The position numbers and the translations under genes are program-made. Shown here piece after piece: positions 17,744-28,400 of a stretch of 55,227 bases of DNA. This stretch comes from an uncultured Opitutia bacterium. Its GTDB lineage: Bacteria; Verrucomicrobiota; Verrucomicrobiia; Opitutales; UBA953. The notes under the pieces are model-generated. The model had not been told where the DNA came from. It saw only the letters and a program-made list of their open reading frames with translations, and did no database searches. How positions within the stretch are numbered: the stretch's first letter is position 1; each line of letters starts with the position of its first letter. The stretch lies in assembly GCA_903850885.1 (NCBI GenBank), contig CAINMU010000141.1, positions 1 through 55,227 on the forward strand, written 5' to 3'.

Positions 17744-20700
17744 ATGCCTTTTCGCCCTGCCTTGTTCGTCGTTTTGCTCGCCCCCCTCGTGGGACTTGCC
17801 GCGGAAACCACGCCCAGTCCGACCGCCGCTCAGGTCGAGTTTTTTGAAAAAGAAATCCGTCCGGTCCTCATCGATAATTGTATCAAGTGCCACGGACCCA
17901 AAAAACAGAAATCGGGACTGCGTCTGGATTCGCGTGAACTCATTCTCAAGGGCGGCGAAGTCGGTCCCGCCGTCGTCTCCGGCAAGCCCGAACTCAGCCG
18001 ACTCATCCTCGCCATCAATCACGCCAAGGCCAAGGACGTCGAACCAATGCCGAACGCGGATGAGAAAATTCCGGACAAAGCCATCGCGGCGTTGACCGAA
18101 TGGATACGGCAAGGACTGCCTTGGCCGACCGAAGTCTCCCCGATTGCCAACGACCCGCGCAACCACTGGGCCTTCCAACCCGTTGCACATCCGGCCGCAC
18201 CCGCGCTGGCCCCAGCCGATGAAACCAAAGTCCGCCAACCTCTCGATCGTTTCGTCCTCTCGAAACTCAAAACCGCCGGACTCGACTTCAACCCTGAAGC
18301 CTCTCGCGATATCATCATCCGTCGCCTGACTTTGGCTCTCTCGGGCTTCAATCCTTCCGCTCAAGAAATCGCCACGTTCGTCCACGACCAGAATCCGCAA
18401 GCCATCGAGAATCTCGTCGACCGCCTGCTGGCCGCACCGACCTTCGGCGAACGCTGGGCGCGCCACTGGCTGGATGTTGCCCGCTACTCCGACACCAAAG
18501 GGTATGTCTTCCAAGAAGAGCGCCGCTATCCCTACGCTTACACCTACCGCGACTGGGTCGTGAATGCCTTCAACAACGACCTGCCTTACGACCAATTCCT
18601 CCGTCTGCAGATCGCGGCCGACCAGATCGCCCAAGACCCCGAAAACAATCGCGACCTCGCCGCTCTGGGTTTCCTGACACTGGGACGACGCTTCCTCAAT
18701 AGCACCCCGGACATCATCGACGACCGCATCGACGTCGTGATGCGCGGCACCCAAGGCCTCACGATGGCCTGCGCCCGTTGCCACGACCATAAGTTCGATC
18801 CTTTGCCCACGACGGAATACTACTCGCTCTACTCGATTTTCAATTCGAGCCAAGAACCCAAGGAACTGCCGCCGCTCAAACCCTTTACGCGCACGAAGGA
18901 AACCGAAGAATTCGAAATCGAACTGGACCGACTGCAAAAGAAGCTCGATGACTTCATCGCGAGCCGCCGCGAAAATTCTTATGATGCCACCAAGACGGCC
19001 GCCTACCTGACGCTGATGCTACGGGCCGCAAAAGAACCAAAGTTCAATTACACCCAGGAAGCCAAACGCACCAACCTCTACCCGACCGTGCTGACTGGCT
19101 GGCAGCGCGTCTTGAAATCCAAGATGACCGACAACGACCCGATCTGGGGCGGTTGGTTTCAATTAAAAGAAATTCCAGACGAACAGTTCGTCGCGAAATA
19201 TTCCGCCCTGCTGGCCAAGCCCGAGATGTTCAAGGACCCACTCCTACGTGCTGAACTCCTTAAAAAAGCGCCAAAAAAATTCTCGGACCTCACCGCCGCC
19301 TACGCCGCCGTATTGTCCGCCGCCCACAAGCCCGATAAAACCACAACCGAATGGAAAATATGGCGCAACCTAATCGAAGACCCCAACGGCCCGACCTCCA
19401 TCACCGCCGCTTCACTGGTCCCGACTTACAACGTCGCCGACCGCAACACGCGCAATGAGCTCGAGATCGACGTCACGGGCTTCAAGGCCACGAGTCCTAA
19501 AAGCCCACCGCATGCGATGGTGCTGGTCGATAAACCCAAGCCTGTCCAGGGCGTGGTCTTCGTCCGCGGTAGCGCCTCGCGCCCAGGCAAGACCGTCCCG
19601 CGTCAATTCCTCTCCATCCTTTCCGGCGGCAACCCGAAAGAATTCACCGAAGGAAGCGGCCGGCTGGAATTGGCCAACTCCATCGCCAACAAATCGAACC
19701 CGCTGACGGCCCGCGTCATGGTGAACCGCATCTGGAACGAACTGATCGGCCAGCCGCTCGTCGAAACCCCGAGCGATTTCGGAGTCCGCACGCTTCCGGC
19801 CAAAAACCCCGAACTCCTCGACCACCTCGCGTCCACCTTCATGAACGACGGCTGGTCGATGAAGAAGCTCATCCGTACCGTCGTCCTTTCGCGCACCTTC
19901 CTGCAGACATCGGACTACAACGCGACGGCCGCCGCCAAGGATCCGGAAAACTCGCTTAACTGGCAGGCCCGTCGTCGTCGCCTCGACTTCGAAACCATGC
20001 GCGACAGCATGCTCCGCGTGGCCGGACGCCTCGACGCCAAGATCGGCGGACAACCCTTCGATCTCATCGCAGATTTCGCGAGCCCACGCCGCACGATCTA
20101 CGGCAGCATCGACCGACAAAACTTGCCCGCCGTCTTCCGTACGTTCGACTTCGCCAACCCAGACTACCACGTACCGAAACGCAACCAGACCACGACGCCC
20201 CAGCAATCGCTCTGGATGCTCAACCATCCGTTTGGTCGCACTCTCGCCGATTCCCTCGCCGTCAAGGCACTCGCGCAACCAACCGCCGAAGACAAAATCA
20301 AAGCGCTCTACCTCGCCATCCTCGGTCGTGAACCGAAGAAAGACGAAACCGCCCTCGCCTTAGAATATTTACGCGACGCAGAACTCGCCCCCTCGCCTGC
20401 CAAGTGGAGCAATGGTTACGGCGGCTGGAATCCGCAGACCAAAACCGTCGCGTTTACCGAAATGAACGTCCGCACCGGAGAACGTATCGCACCGACGGAT
20501 AAGCTTCCGGATAAGGTCTTCGCCCATACTTTCCTGACGGCCAAGGGCGGACATCCCGGAGATAGCGCACAGGCGACCGCGGTGATTCGACGCTGGACCG
20601 CGGGCAGCGCCGGCACCTATCGCATCGACGGAGTGCTTTCCGTTTCCAGCAAAGCCAGCGATGGCGTGCGCGCCCGCATCGTCACCGCCCGCCAGGGTAT

Positions 20701-20977
20701 TCTTACCGAAGTCGTGACCAAGGGGGCCTCCACTTCACCCGTCGCGCTCAAGGAAGTCGAACTGGCCGGCGGCGAAAGCATCGATTTCATCGCCGATAAT
20801 TTCCTTGGCTCTAACAGCGACAGTTTCTCTTGGTCTCCGGAAATCAAGGACGCCAAGACGGGCGAGGTCATCAGCAGCGCGGCCAGCGAATTCGGCAAGA
20901 AGCCCGACCGTCAATCCGCCCTTTCCACTCTCGCTCAGATCCTCCTTCAGAGCAACGAATTCATCTTCGCCGACTAA
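17744..20977 (+). CDS. PSCyt1-DUF1549-DUF1553 protein with C-terminal insert (module B)
   Basis: Exported cytochrome-like protein of 1077 aa. Signal peptide MPFRPALFVVLLAPLVGLAA, then PSCyt1 with CIKCH (46-50), DUF1549 from about 165 to 370 with CARCHDHKFDP (343-353), and DUF1553 from about 652. About 150 residues of beta-rich sequence (about 885-1050, with RRWTAGSAGTYRIDGVLSV) are inserted between the helical part of DUF1553 and its usual end, which reappears as LAQILLQSNEFIFAD. The insert resembles a jelly-roll carbohydrate-binding domain, absent from modules A, C and D. It is the first gene of the long transcription unit to 32160; its stop codon shares a base with the next start (TAATG). 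Confidence 0.92.
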   Translation: MPFRPALFVVLLAPLVGLAAETTPSPTAAQVEFFEKEIRPVLIDNCIKCHGPKKQKSGLRLDSRELILKGGEVGPAVVSGKPELSRLILAINHAKAKDVEPMPNADEKIPDKAIAALTEWIRQGLPWPTEVSPIANDPRNHWAFQPVAHPAAPALAPADETKVRQPLDRFVLSKLKTAGLDFNPEASRDIIIRRLTLALSGFNPSAQEIATFVHDQNPQAIENLVDRLLAAPTFGERWARHWLDVARYSDTKGYVFQEERRYPYAYTYRDWVVNAFNNDLPYDQFLRLQIAADQIAQDPENNRDLAALGFLTLGRRFLNSTPDIIDDRIDVVMRGTQGLTMACARCHDHKFDPLPTTEYYSLYSIFNSSQEPKELPPLKPFTRTKETEEFEIELDRLQKKLDDFIASRRENSYDATKTAAYLTLMLRAAKEPKFNYTQEAKRTNLYPTVLTGWQRVLKSKMTDNDPIWGGWFQLKEIPDEQFVAKYSALLAKPEMFKDPLLRAELLKKAPKKFSDLTAAYAAVLSAAHKPDKTTTEWKIWRNLIEDPNGPTSITAASLVPTYNVADRNTRNELEIDVTGFKATSPKSPPHAMVLVDKPKPVQGVVFVRGSASRPGKTVPRQFLSILSGGNPKEFTEGSGRLELANSIANKSNPLTARVMVNRIWNELIGQPLVETPSDFGVRTLPAKNPELLDHLASTFMNDGWSMKKLIRTVVLSRTFLQTSDYNATAAAKDPENSLNWQARRRRLDFETMRDSMLRVAGRLDAKIGGQPFDLIADFASPRRTIYGSIDRQNLPAVFRTFDFANPDYHVPKRNQTTTPQQSLWMLNHPFGRTLADSLAVKALAQPTAEDKIKALYLAILGREPKKDETALALEYLRDAELAPSPAKWSNGYGGWNPQTKTVAFTEMNVRTGERIAPTDKLPDKVFAHTFLTAKGGHPGDSAQATAVIRRWTAGSAGTYRIDGVLSVSSKASDGVRARIVTARQGILTEVVTKGASTSPVALKEVELAGGESIDFIADNFLGSNSDSFSWSPEIKDAKTGEVISSAASEFGKKPDRQSALSTLAQILLQSNEFIFAD

Positions 20978-22419
20978 TGCATCATATCGATCCCGTCTCT
21001 TCGCTCGGCTCCCGTCGTGAGTTCCTCCGCAAATGCGGCATGGGATTGGGCGGACTCGCCCTCGCCTCGCTCCTGCAACGCGATCTCTACGCCGGGCAGA
21101 TTAATGTGGACCCGTTGCACCCGCTAGCCGCCCGCCGTCCACCGTTACCCTGCAAAGCCAAACGGGTGATTCATATTTTTGCCAACGGAGGAGCCTCACA
21201 GGTGGACACTTTCGACCGCAAGATCGCCTTGGACAAGTACCACGGCAAGACTTTGCCCGGAGATTATATCGCCACCGAGCGCAAGACCGGCGCCGCCTTC
21301 CGTTCGCCTTTCACCTGGAAGCGCTACGGCAAAAGCGGCCTGGAGGTCAGCGAACTTTTTGAAAAGACCGCCGCGCATGCCGACGATCTCTGCGTCATCC
21401 GTTCGATGAAGGCCGACGTCCCTAATCACGAGCCCTCCTTGTTGCTCATGAATTGCGGCGAAGCCCGCCAAGTCAGACCCTCCATGGGCTCATGGGTGAC
21501 TTACGGATTGGGCACCGAAAACGAAAACCTTCCAGGCTTCATGACCTTGTGCCCTGGCGGCTTCCCGATCCAAGAAACCCAAAACTGGCAATGCGGCTTC
21601 TTGCCCGGAGTCTACCAAGGGAACTACGTCGACACGTCGAAGCGTAACGTCGACGAGCTGATCGAGAACATCCGCAACCACGGCCTATCGCGCCCCGCGC
21701 AACGCAAGCAACTCGACTTACTCGCCCGACTCAACGCCGCTCACCAAGCCACGCGCCCCATGGACGCCGCCCTTGAAGCCCGCGCCCAATCCTTCGAGAT
21801 GGCTTATCGCATGCAGCTCGAAGCCACCGATGCTTTTGACGTCGGGCGCGAATCCGAGAAGACCCTTGAGATGTACGGCGACACGACCCTCGGCCGCCAA
21901 TTCCTCATCGCCCGCCGCCTCGCCGAACGTGGCGTGCGCTTCATCCAACTCTGGCATGGCGCCGGCCAACCATGGGACAGCCACGACGACATCGAAAAGA
22001 ATCATAAGCGACTCGCCCTCGAAGCCGACCAACCCATCGCTGCTTTGCTCGCCGATCTCAAACGCCTAGGCATGCTCGACGAAACCCTCGTCATCTGGGG
22101 CGGCGAATTCGGCCGCACCCCTACCGTTGAACTACCAACTCCAGGATCCAACGCGGGCAAGATCAACGGCCGCGACCACAACAGCCACGGCTTCACGATG
22201 TGGATGGCCGGCGGCGGCGTCAAAGCCGGCACGGTCTACGGCGAGAGCGATGAATTCGGCTTTAAGGCCACCAAGGATGTCGTACACGTGCACGACCTGC
22301 ACGCCACGATCCTCCGCCTGCTGGGCTTCAATCACGAAGAATTCACTTTCCGTAATGCCGGGCGAGACTACCGACTCACGGACGTGCACGGCAATATCGT
22401 CAAAGGAATCATCGCCTAA
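20977..22419 (+). CDS. DUF1501 protein (module B)
   Basis: Exported DUF1501 protein, 480 aa. The Tat-like signal is SRREFLRKCGMGLGGLALASLL (RR at 13-14). Signatures are FANGGASQVDTFDRK near 68 and WGGEFGRTP at 374-382, followed by NGRDHNSHGF. It departs from the common GGPSHID form at the first motif (GGASQVD). The start at 20977 overlaps the PSCyt stop by one base; a longer frame to 20830 has no signal and runs inside the upstream gene. Its stop codon abuts the ATG of the esterase, so modules and accessory enzymes are co-translated. Confidence 0.92.
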   Translation: MHHIDPVSSLGSRREFLRKCGMGLGGLALASLLQRDLYAGQINVDPLHPLAARRPPLPCKAKRVIHIFANGGASQVDTFDRKIALDKYHGKTLPGDYIATERKTGAAFRSPFTWKRYGKSGLEVSELFEKTAAHADDLCVIRSMKADVPNHEPSLLLMNCGEARQVRPSMGSWVTYGLGTENENLPGFMTLCPGGFPIQETQNWQCGFLPGVYQGNYVDTSKRNVDELIENIRNHGLSRPAQRKQLDLLARLNAAHQATRPMDAALEARAQSFEMAYRMQLEATDAFDVGRESEKTLEMYGDTTLGRQFLIARRLAERGVRFIQLWHGAGQPWDSHDDIEKNHKRLALEADQPIAALLADLKRLGMLDETLVIWGGEFGRTPTVELPTPGSNAGKINGRDHNSHGFTMWMAGGGVKAGTVYGESDEFGFKATKDVVHVHDLHATILRLLGFNHEEFTFRNAGRDYRLTDVHGNIVKGIIA

Positions 22420-23268
22420 ATGCATTGCATCCTCTGGCTGGTCTGCGGCGTAACTCTCGGATTTTCCGCCACCGACCACCCGATTCATCTATCGCGTGAT
22501 ATCGCTTACAAGTCCGGCGATGAGCTGAGCGATTACGAGCGCGAACATTGCAAGTTGGACGTCACCGCACCGACCGACACCAAAGGCTTTGCGACGCTGG
22601 TTTGGTTCTATGGCGGCGGACTTAAACGTGGCGATAAGGATATGCCATCGGAATACGTTCACGAAGTGGCCGCAAGTTTGGCTAAGGGCGGCGTCGCCAC
22701 TGTTACGCCTAACTACCGTCTGAGCCCCAAGGTCGTTTACCCAGCTTATGTCGATGACGCCGCGGCGTCCTTCGCGTGGACGGTCAAGCATATCGCTGAA
22801 TTTGGGGGTGACCCGCACAAGGTCTTCATCGGTGGCCACTCCGCGGGCGGTTACCTCGCCTTGCTGGTCGGCTTTGATCCCGCTCGCCTTAAGCCGTACG
22901 GTCTCACCTTAGGCTCGGTCGCCGGCATCGCCCAGGTCAGCGGACAGATTTTCACCCACTACACGGTAAGGGAAGAACGCGGACAGTCCAAATACGCCAT
23001 CACCTCCGACGAGGCCGCTCCCTGCTTCTACGTCAAAAAAGCCCTGCCGCCCGTGCTGACGCTTTACGCGCAGAATGATATGATTAGCCGCGCCGAAGAA
23101 AACCAATTCTTCGTGGCGACGCTCAAGGCCGCCGGTCACGCCGAAAATTATTCACAGCGCATCGATGACCGCGACCACGGCAGCGTCGGCCATAACATCC
23201 GTAACCTCGACGACCCGGCCCGGCTGGCGATTTTAAACTTCATTGCGAAGGAATGCGCCAACCGCTGA
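22420..23268 (+). CDS. Secreted alpha/beta hydrolase, carbohydrate esterase-like
   Basis: Predicted exported serine esterase, 282 aa, of the hormone-sensitive-lipase/BD-FAE type. A short signal peptide (MHCILWLVCGVTLGFSA) is followed by the oxyanion loop WFYGGGLKRGD (62-72, FYGGG in place of the usual HGGG). The nucleophile elbow is GGHSAGG (Ser141), the likely acid Asp220 in LYAQNDMISR and the His253 in DDRDHGS. BD-FAE enzymes remove acyl groups from plant glycans; the same is inferred here from its position directly after module B, with no base between stop and start. Substrate unproven. Confidence 0.82.
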   Translation: MHCILWLVCGVTLGFSATDHPIHLSRDIAYKSGDELSDYEREHCKLDVTAPTDTKGFATLVWFYGGGLKRGDKDMPSEYVHEVAASLAKGGVATVTPNYRLSPKVVYPAYVDDAAASFAWTVKHIAEFGGDPHKVFIGGHSAGGYLALLVGFDPARLKPYGLTLGSVAGIAQVSGQIFTHYTVREERGQSKYAITSDEAAPCFYVKKALPPVLTLYAQNDMISRAEENQFFVATLKAAGHAENYSQRIDDRDHGSVGHNIRNLDDPARLAILNFIAKECANR

Positions 23269-23306
23269 GCGCAGCGCGGAATATTACTTTCTGCCCTACC
23301 CCTTCT

Positions 23307-25397
23307 ATGTTTCGCCGCCTTCTCCTCGCCGTCCTGCTGACCTCCACGCTCCTCGCCGAGGAAACTTATGATATCGTGATCTACGGTGGCACCTCGGCCG
23401 GCGTCATCGCCGCCGTCCAAGCCAAAAAGATGGGTAAGACGGTCGTCATCGTCGGCCCGGATAAACACCTAGGCGGCTTGAGCAGCGGAGGTCTCGGCTA
23501 CACGGACAGCGGAGATAAATCCGTCATCGGCGGGCTCTCCCGCAACTTCTACCACCGCGTCTGGCAGTATTATCAAAAGCCGGAAACTTGGGTGCACCAG
23601 AAGCGCGAGACCTTCGGCAATAAGGGGCAAGGTACGGTGGCCATGGATCAAGCAGAGCGTACCATGTGGATCTTCGAACCCAGCATCGCGGAAAAAGTCT
23701 TCGAAGATTACGTCAAAGAATTCGCCATCCCCGTCCTCCGCGACGAATGGCTCGATCGCACCAAAGGCGTCCGCCTTGAAAATGGTCGGATCGCCTCGAT
23801 CGCGATGCTCTCGGGCAAGGCCTTCGCCGGAAAGGTGTTCATCGACGCGACCTATGAAGGCGACCTCATGGCCGCCGCCGGGGTTTCTTATCATGTCGGT
23901 CGCGAAGCGAATGCCGAATTCAACGAAAAGCATAATGGCTCGCAGGTCGGCATTTTGCACCACCGTCATCACTTCGGGGTACTCGCCACCGAAATCAGCG
24001 CTTACAACACGCCGGGCGACCCCAAGAGCGGCGTCGTCGCACGCGTCACCCCGGTGCCCCCGACGCCCAAAGGCGAAGCCGATCATCGCGTCCAGGCCTA
24101 TTGCTTCCGGATGTGTCTGACCGACGTCCCTGAAAACCGTATCCCTTTCACGGCTCCAGTCGGCTACGACCCGAAGCAATACGAAGTCCTCGCCCGCGCC
24201 TACGCCGCCGGCTGGAAGGAAACTTTCGGGAAGTTCGATCTAATCCCCAACGGCAAGACCGACACGAACAATCATGGCGGCTTCAGCTTTGATAATATCG
24301 GTTATAATTACGACTACCCCGAAGCCAGTTACGAACGCCGCCGGGAAATCATCGCGGAACATGAGACCTACCAGAAAGGCCTCCTCTATTTCATCTGCAC
24401 CGATCCACGCGTCCCCGCCGACGTCCGCGAAAAGATAAATACCTGGGGCCTGCCCAAAGACGAATTTAAGGATAACAGTAACTGGTCGCACCAGATCTAT
24501 GTCCGCGAAGCCCGCCGGATGATGGGCGCTTTCGTCATGACTGAAAACGAACTCACCAAAGTGAAACCGACGCCTGACTCCGTGGGCATGGGTTCCTACA
24601 TGATCGATTCGCACAACACCCAGCGCTACATCACCCCTGAAGGCTTCGTGCAGAACGAAGGCGACATCGGCGTCTCGCCACGCGGGCCATACGAAATCGC
24701 CTACGGCAGCCTGACGCCCAAGAAAGGCCAAGCCGCGAACCTGCTCGTACCTGTGGCCTGCAGCGCCACCCACATCGCCTACGGCTCGATCCGCATGGAG
24801 CCCGTTTTCATGATCCTCGGCCAATCCGCCGCCACCGCCGCCGTCATGGCCATCGACGGCAAGATCGCCGTACAGGATATTTCGTACGCCGACCTCAAAG
24901 CCCGACTGCTCGCGGACGGGCAGGTATTGAGCAAGCCCGTCGACCTTTCCAAATACCCGCCGATGGAAGACGACCACACCGTCGCCAAACGTCTCCCGGG
25001 CATCACCGTCGACGATGCAGAGGCGAAACTCACCGGCCAATGGGCGATGAGTCGGGCCGGCAAAGGTTTCCACGGCGAAGGCTATCGTCATGACAATAAG
25101 GGCGCCAACGGACCCGCCACCGCCACCTTCGAGGCCAAACTCCCCAAGGCAGGCAAATATGAAGTCTTCATGGCCGTCGTCCCCAACGCCAATCGTGCGA
25201 CCAACACCCCGATCCGGATCATTCACGCCAACGGCCAAACCGATGTCGTGGTCAACCTTACCAAAGGACCCGCCGATGGGCTCGTTTCCCTCGGTATTTA
25301 CGATTTCTCCGACACTCAAGCCGCCCAAGTCCGCGTGAGTAACGAAGGCGCTAAAGGCTACGTGGTCATTGATGCCGTCAATTGGCAGGCACGCTGA
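23307..25397 (+). CDS. FAD-dependent oxidoreductase with golvesin-like C-terminal domain
   Basis: Exported flavoprotein of 696 aa. A signal peptide (MFRRLLLAVLLTSTLLA) precedes the FAD-binding Rossmann motif DIVIYGGTSAGVIAA (22-36) and HLGGLSSGGLGYTD, typical of the FAD_oxidored family. The flavoprotein part ends near 540 (GQSAATAAVMAID). Residues about 575-695 form a beta-sandwich like the golvesin/xanthan-lyase C-terminal domain (ATATFEAKLPKAGKYEVFMA, and VIDAVNW at the end). The start at 23307 is set by the signal peptide; the frame upstream overlaps the esterase. Substrate unknown. Within this unit it could oxidise a sugar residue freed by the esterase, an inference from position. Confidence 0.85.
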   Translation: MFRRLLLAVLLTSTLLAEETYDIVIYGGTSAGVIAAVQAKKMGKTVVIVGPDKHLGGLSSGGLGYTDSGDKSVIGGLSRNFYHRVWQYYQKPETWVHQKRETFGNKGQGTVAMDQAERTMWIFEPSIAEKVFEDYVKEFAIPVLRDEWLDRTKGVRLENGRIASIAMLSGKAFAGKVFIDATYEGDLMAAAGVSYHVGREANAEFNEKHNGSQVGILHHRHHFGVLATEISAYNTPGDPKSGVVARVTPVPPTPKGEADHRVQAYCFRMCLTDVPENRIPFTAPVGYDPKQYEVLARAYAAGWKETFGKFDLIPNGKTDTNNHGGFSFDNIGYNYDYPEASYERRREIIAEHETYQKGLLYFICTDPRVPADVREKINTWGLPKDEFKDNSNWSHQIYVREARRMMGAFVMTENELTKVKPTPDSVGMGSYMIDSHNTQRYITPEGFVQNEGDIGVSPRGPYEIAYGSLTPKKGQAANLLVPVACSATHIAYGSIRMEPVFMILGQSAATAAVMAIDGKIAVQDISYADLKARLLADGQVLSKPVDLSKYPPMEDDHTVAKRLPGITVDDAEAKLTGQWAMSRAGKGFHGEGYRHDNKGANGPATATFEAKLPKAGKYEVFMAVVPNANRATNTPIRIIHANGQTDVVVNLTKGPADGLVSLGIYDFSDTQAAQVRVSNEGAKGYVVIDAVNWQAR

Positions 25398-25456
25398 GGT
25401 TTTTAAGGAAATCCATTGAAACCCACAGGTCGCAAGGGTGTCATATTGATACCCCC

Positions 25457-28400
25457 ATGCGCGTCCTGCCTTTCGTCGCCCCTTTGCTTGCCGTCAGCCT
25501 GTACGGTGCCGGCGAACCTGGCGACACCGTCCGCTTCAACCGCGACATCCGTCCGATCATGTCGGACACCTGTTTCCATTGTCACGGCTTCGACGCTAAG
25601 GCGCGCAAAGGCGAGCTCCGTTTGGATATCCGCGAATTCGCCATCAAGTCTGGCAAGAGCGGAGCCATTGCCATCGTCCCGGGCAAACCAGACGAAAGTG
25701 AAATCATCAAACGTCTCTTCACCCAAGACGAAGATGATGTGATGCCGAACAAGGAATCGCACAAGACCCTTACCGCCGCTCAGAAAGAGCTCTTCAAACG
25801 TTGGGTCGCCCAAGGCGCCGTCTACGAACCCCATTGGGCCTACAAACCTCTCGAAGCACCAGTGGTGCCCGCCCTAACCGCTGGCGGCAAGAATCCAATC
25901 GATGCCTTCGTCGGAGCCAAACTTGCGGAAAAGAAAATCTCGCCGTCGTCCGAAGCTTCCAAGGAACGCCTGCTGCGCCGCGCTTCGCTTGATCTCCTGG
26001 GTCTACCACCCACCCCAGAAGAAATTATGGGCTTCGTACAGGATCGCTCGCCGGACGCTTACGAAAAACAAGTCGACCGACTGCTCGCTTCGCCGCACTT
26101 CGGCGAACGCATGGCGGTCTGGTGGTTGGATATTGCCCGCTTCGCCGACACGGTCGGTTACCACGGCGACCAAAACCAGCGTATCTTCCCCTATCGCGAC
26201 TACGTCATCAACGCCTTCAATACCAATAAGCCGTTCGACGTCTTCACCCGCGAACAGCTGGCCGGCGATCTCTTACCTAACCCCACCGAAGAACAACTCG
26301 TCGCCAGCGGTTACAATCGCCTGAACATGATGACCCGCGAAGGCGGCGCCCAAGCCAAAGAATATCTCGCGAAATACGGCGCCGAGCGCGTGCGCTCCGT
26401 TTCCAACGCCTGGCTGGGCAGCACCTTCGGTTGCGCGGAATGCCACGACCATAAATTCGACCCGATCAAATCGACCGACTTCTACTCACTCCAGGCGTTC
26501 TTCGCCGACGTGAAACAATGGGGGGTCTATGCGGATTATAATTACACACCTGAACCCGAACTCAAAGGCGTCGGCAACGATTACCCCTTCTACCCCGAGG
26601 TGCGGACCAAGAACGCTTACCTGAGCAAGAAGGACGCCCAAGCCCAGGCCGAACTCAGTGTCGCTTATACCAAAATCCTGTCAGAGTTAAAAACCAACCC
26701 CCAAGCGCTCGCCGACTTCGCGGCTTGGCAGAATGAAACTTCCCAATTCCTCGCCGCCCATCCTTCCGGCTTCATTAGCCCAGCAGGCACGTTCTTCCAT
26801 AAGGCAGCCTCACCCACCTCCGCCGCCGCGATGAAGAAGGCCGCCAAGGCCCCAGCAAAAACGACCCCGACTAAAACTGTCGCCCCGAAACCGGTGGTCA
26901 AACCCGTGGTCCCTCTGCCCACCGCATTCGCCGCTGGCGAGGCGATCAAGATGCCCAAAGGCATCGCCGCGGGCGAAGACCTGGCGCTCACGCTCCAGGA
27001 TATCACCACACCCATCGCTTCCGTCCGGGTCGACATCGTAAAAGGCTCCATTGCCATCGATACCGCCGCTAAAATCACCGTCCGACTTGGCGTTTTAGAT
27101 GCCAAAGGCAAAGAGCGTAATCTGGGTATCTTCCTCGCCGACGCTTCCCATCGCCAGGCTCGCTACAGTAGTTCAGTTGAATTCACCGACATCAATTCAG
27201 GTTGGATGCTTAAAATGCCTGATGCCAATGTGCATGCGGTCTGGCTACTCGATTCACCAGCCAAACTGAAGCCTGAGGAAAAGTTCGTGGTTCATTTCGA
27301 CAGCAACATCGCGCTGACGTTTAAGGTCTCGGTCTCGCCTCTCGGCGGCCCTGACCCGCTCAAGATCGCTTCGGCCTCCAACCTCGAAGCCATCAAGTCC
27401 GGGCAACCCTCTTCGGCTTCTGTCGCCAGCTACCTATCTTCCCGTGCCACCGATCGTCCGGCCCTCGAAAAGGTCCGCACCCTGACCCTACTCAAACGTA
27501 AGCACACCGATGGTTTCACCTGGTCGATGGTCACCCAGGCCACCAAGGCGTTGACGGTGCGCGTACTACCACGGGGCAACTTCCTCGACGATTCCGGGCC
27601 CGTCGTCCTGCCCACCACGCCCTCCTTCCTGCCGGGACGTCGCGAAAGCACCGCGGAAAAACTTCTTACCCGGCTCGATCTCGCCGATTGGCTGACGTCC
27701 AAAGATAACCCCATCACCTCGCGGACCGTGATGAATCGTCTCTGGCAGATTTTTTACGGCAGTGGTCTCAGCGCCGGCCTCGACGACCTTGGCTCGCAAG
27801 GCGACATGCCCTCGCACCCCGAACTCCTGGAATGGCTCTCGCTCGAGTTTCGCGACCACGGCTGGGATATCAAAAATATGGCGCGCCTGATGGTCACCAG
27901 CCGCACCTATCGCCAAAGCAGCAGCCTGCGTCCCGACCTGAAGGAAAACGACCCCAACAACCGTCTGCTGGCTTCGCAGAACCCGCGACGCCTGGACGCC
28001 GAATTCGTTCGCGACAACGCCTTGGCCATCGCCGGCCTGCTCAACACCTCCGACATCGGCGGACCAAGCGTGAAACCTTATCAACCCGAAGGCTATTACG
28101 AGCCCATGCAGTTCCCGAACCGCACGTATGTGGCGAGCAAAGACTCGGACCAATGGCGCCGCGGGCTCTACATGCATTGGCAACGTATGTTCCTCCATCC
28201 GATGCTGATCAACTTCGACGCCCCGGCGCGCGACGAGTGCACGGCCTTGCGCAACTATAGCAACACGCCGCAACAGGCGCTCACGTTGCTCAACGATCCA
28301 ACGTTCGTCGAAGCCGCCCGCGCGATGGCGACACGATTGCTCGCTTCCTCCGCGGGGACCGACCGGCTCAACCAAGCTTTCCGACTCGCGATGGGCCGCG

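Noticed and set aside
17738-18937. Long minus-strand open frame of 399 codons opposite module B
   Set aside because: It mirrors the coding frame of a clear PSCyt gene, has low-complexity Arg/Gly/Glu-rich composition and no recognisable domain. Similar shadows at 24240-25328, 31220-32206 and 51667-52836 are rejected for the same reason.
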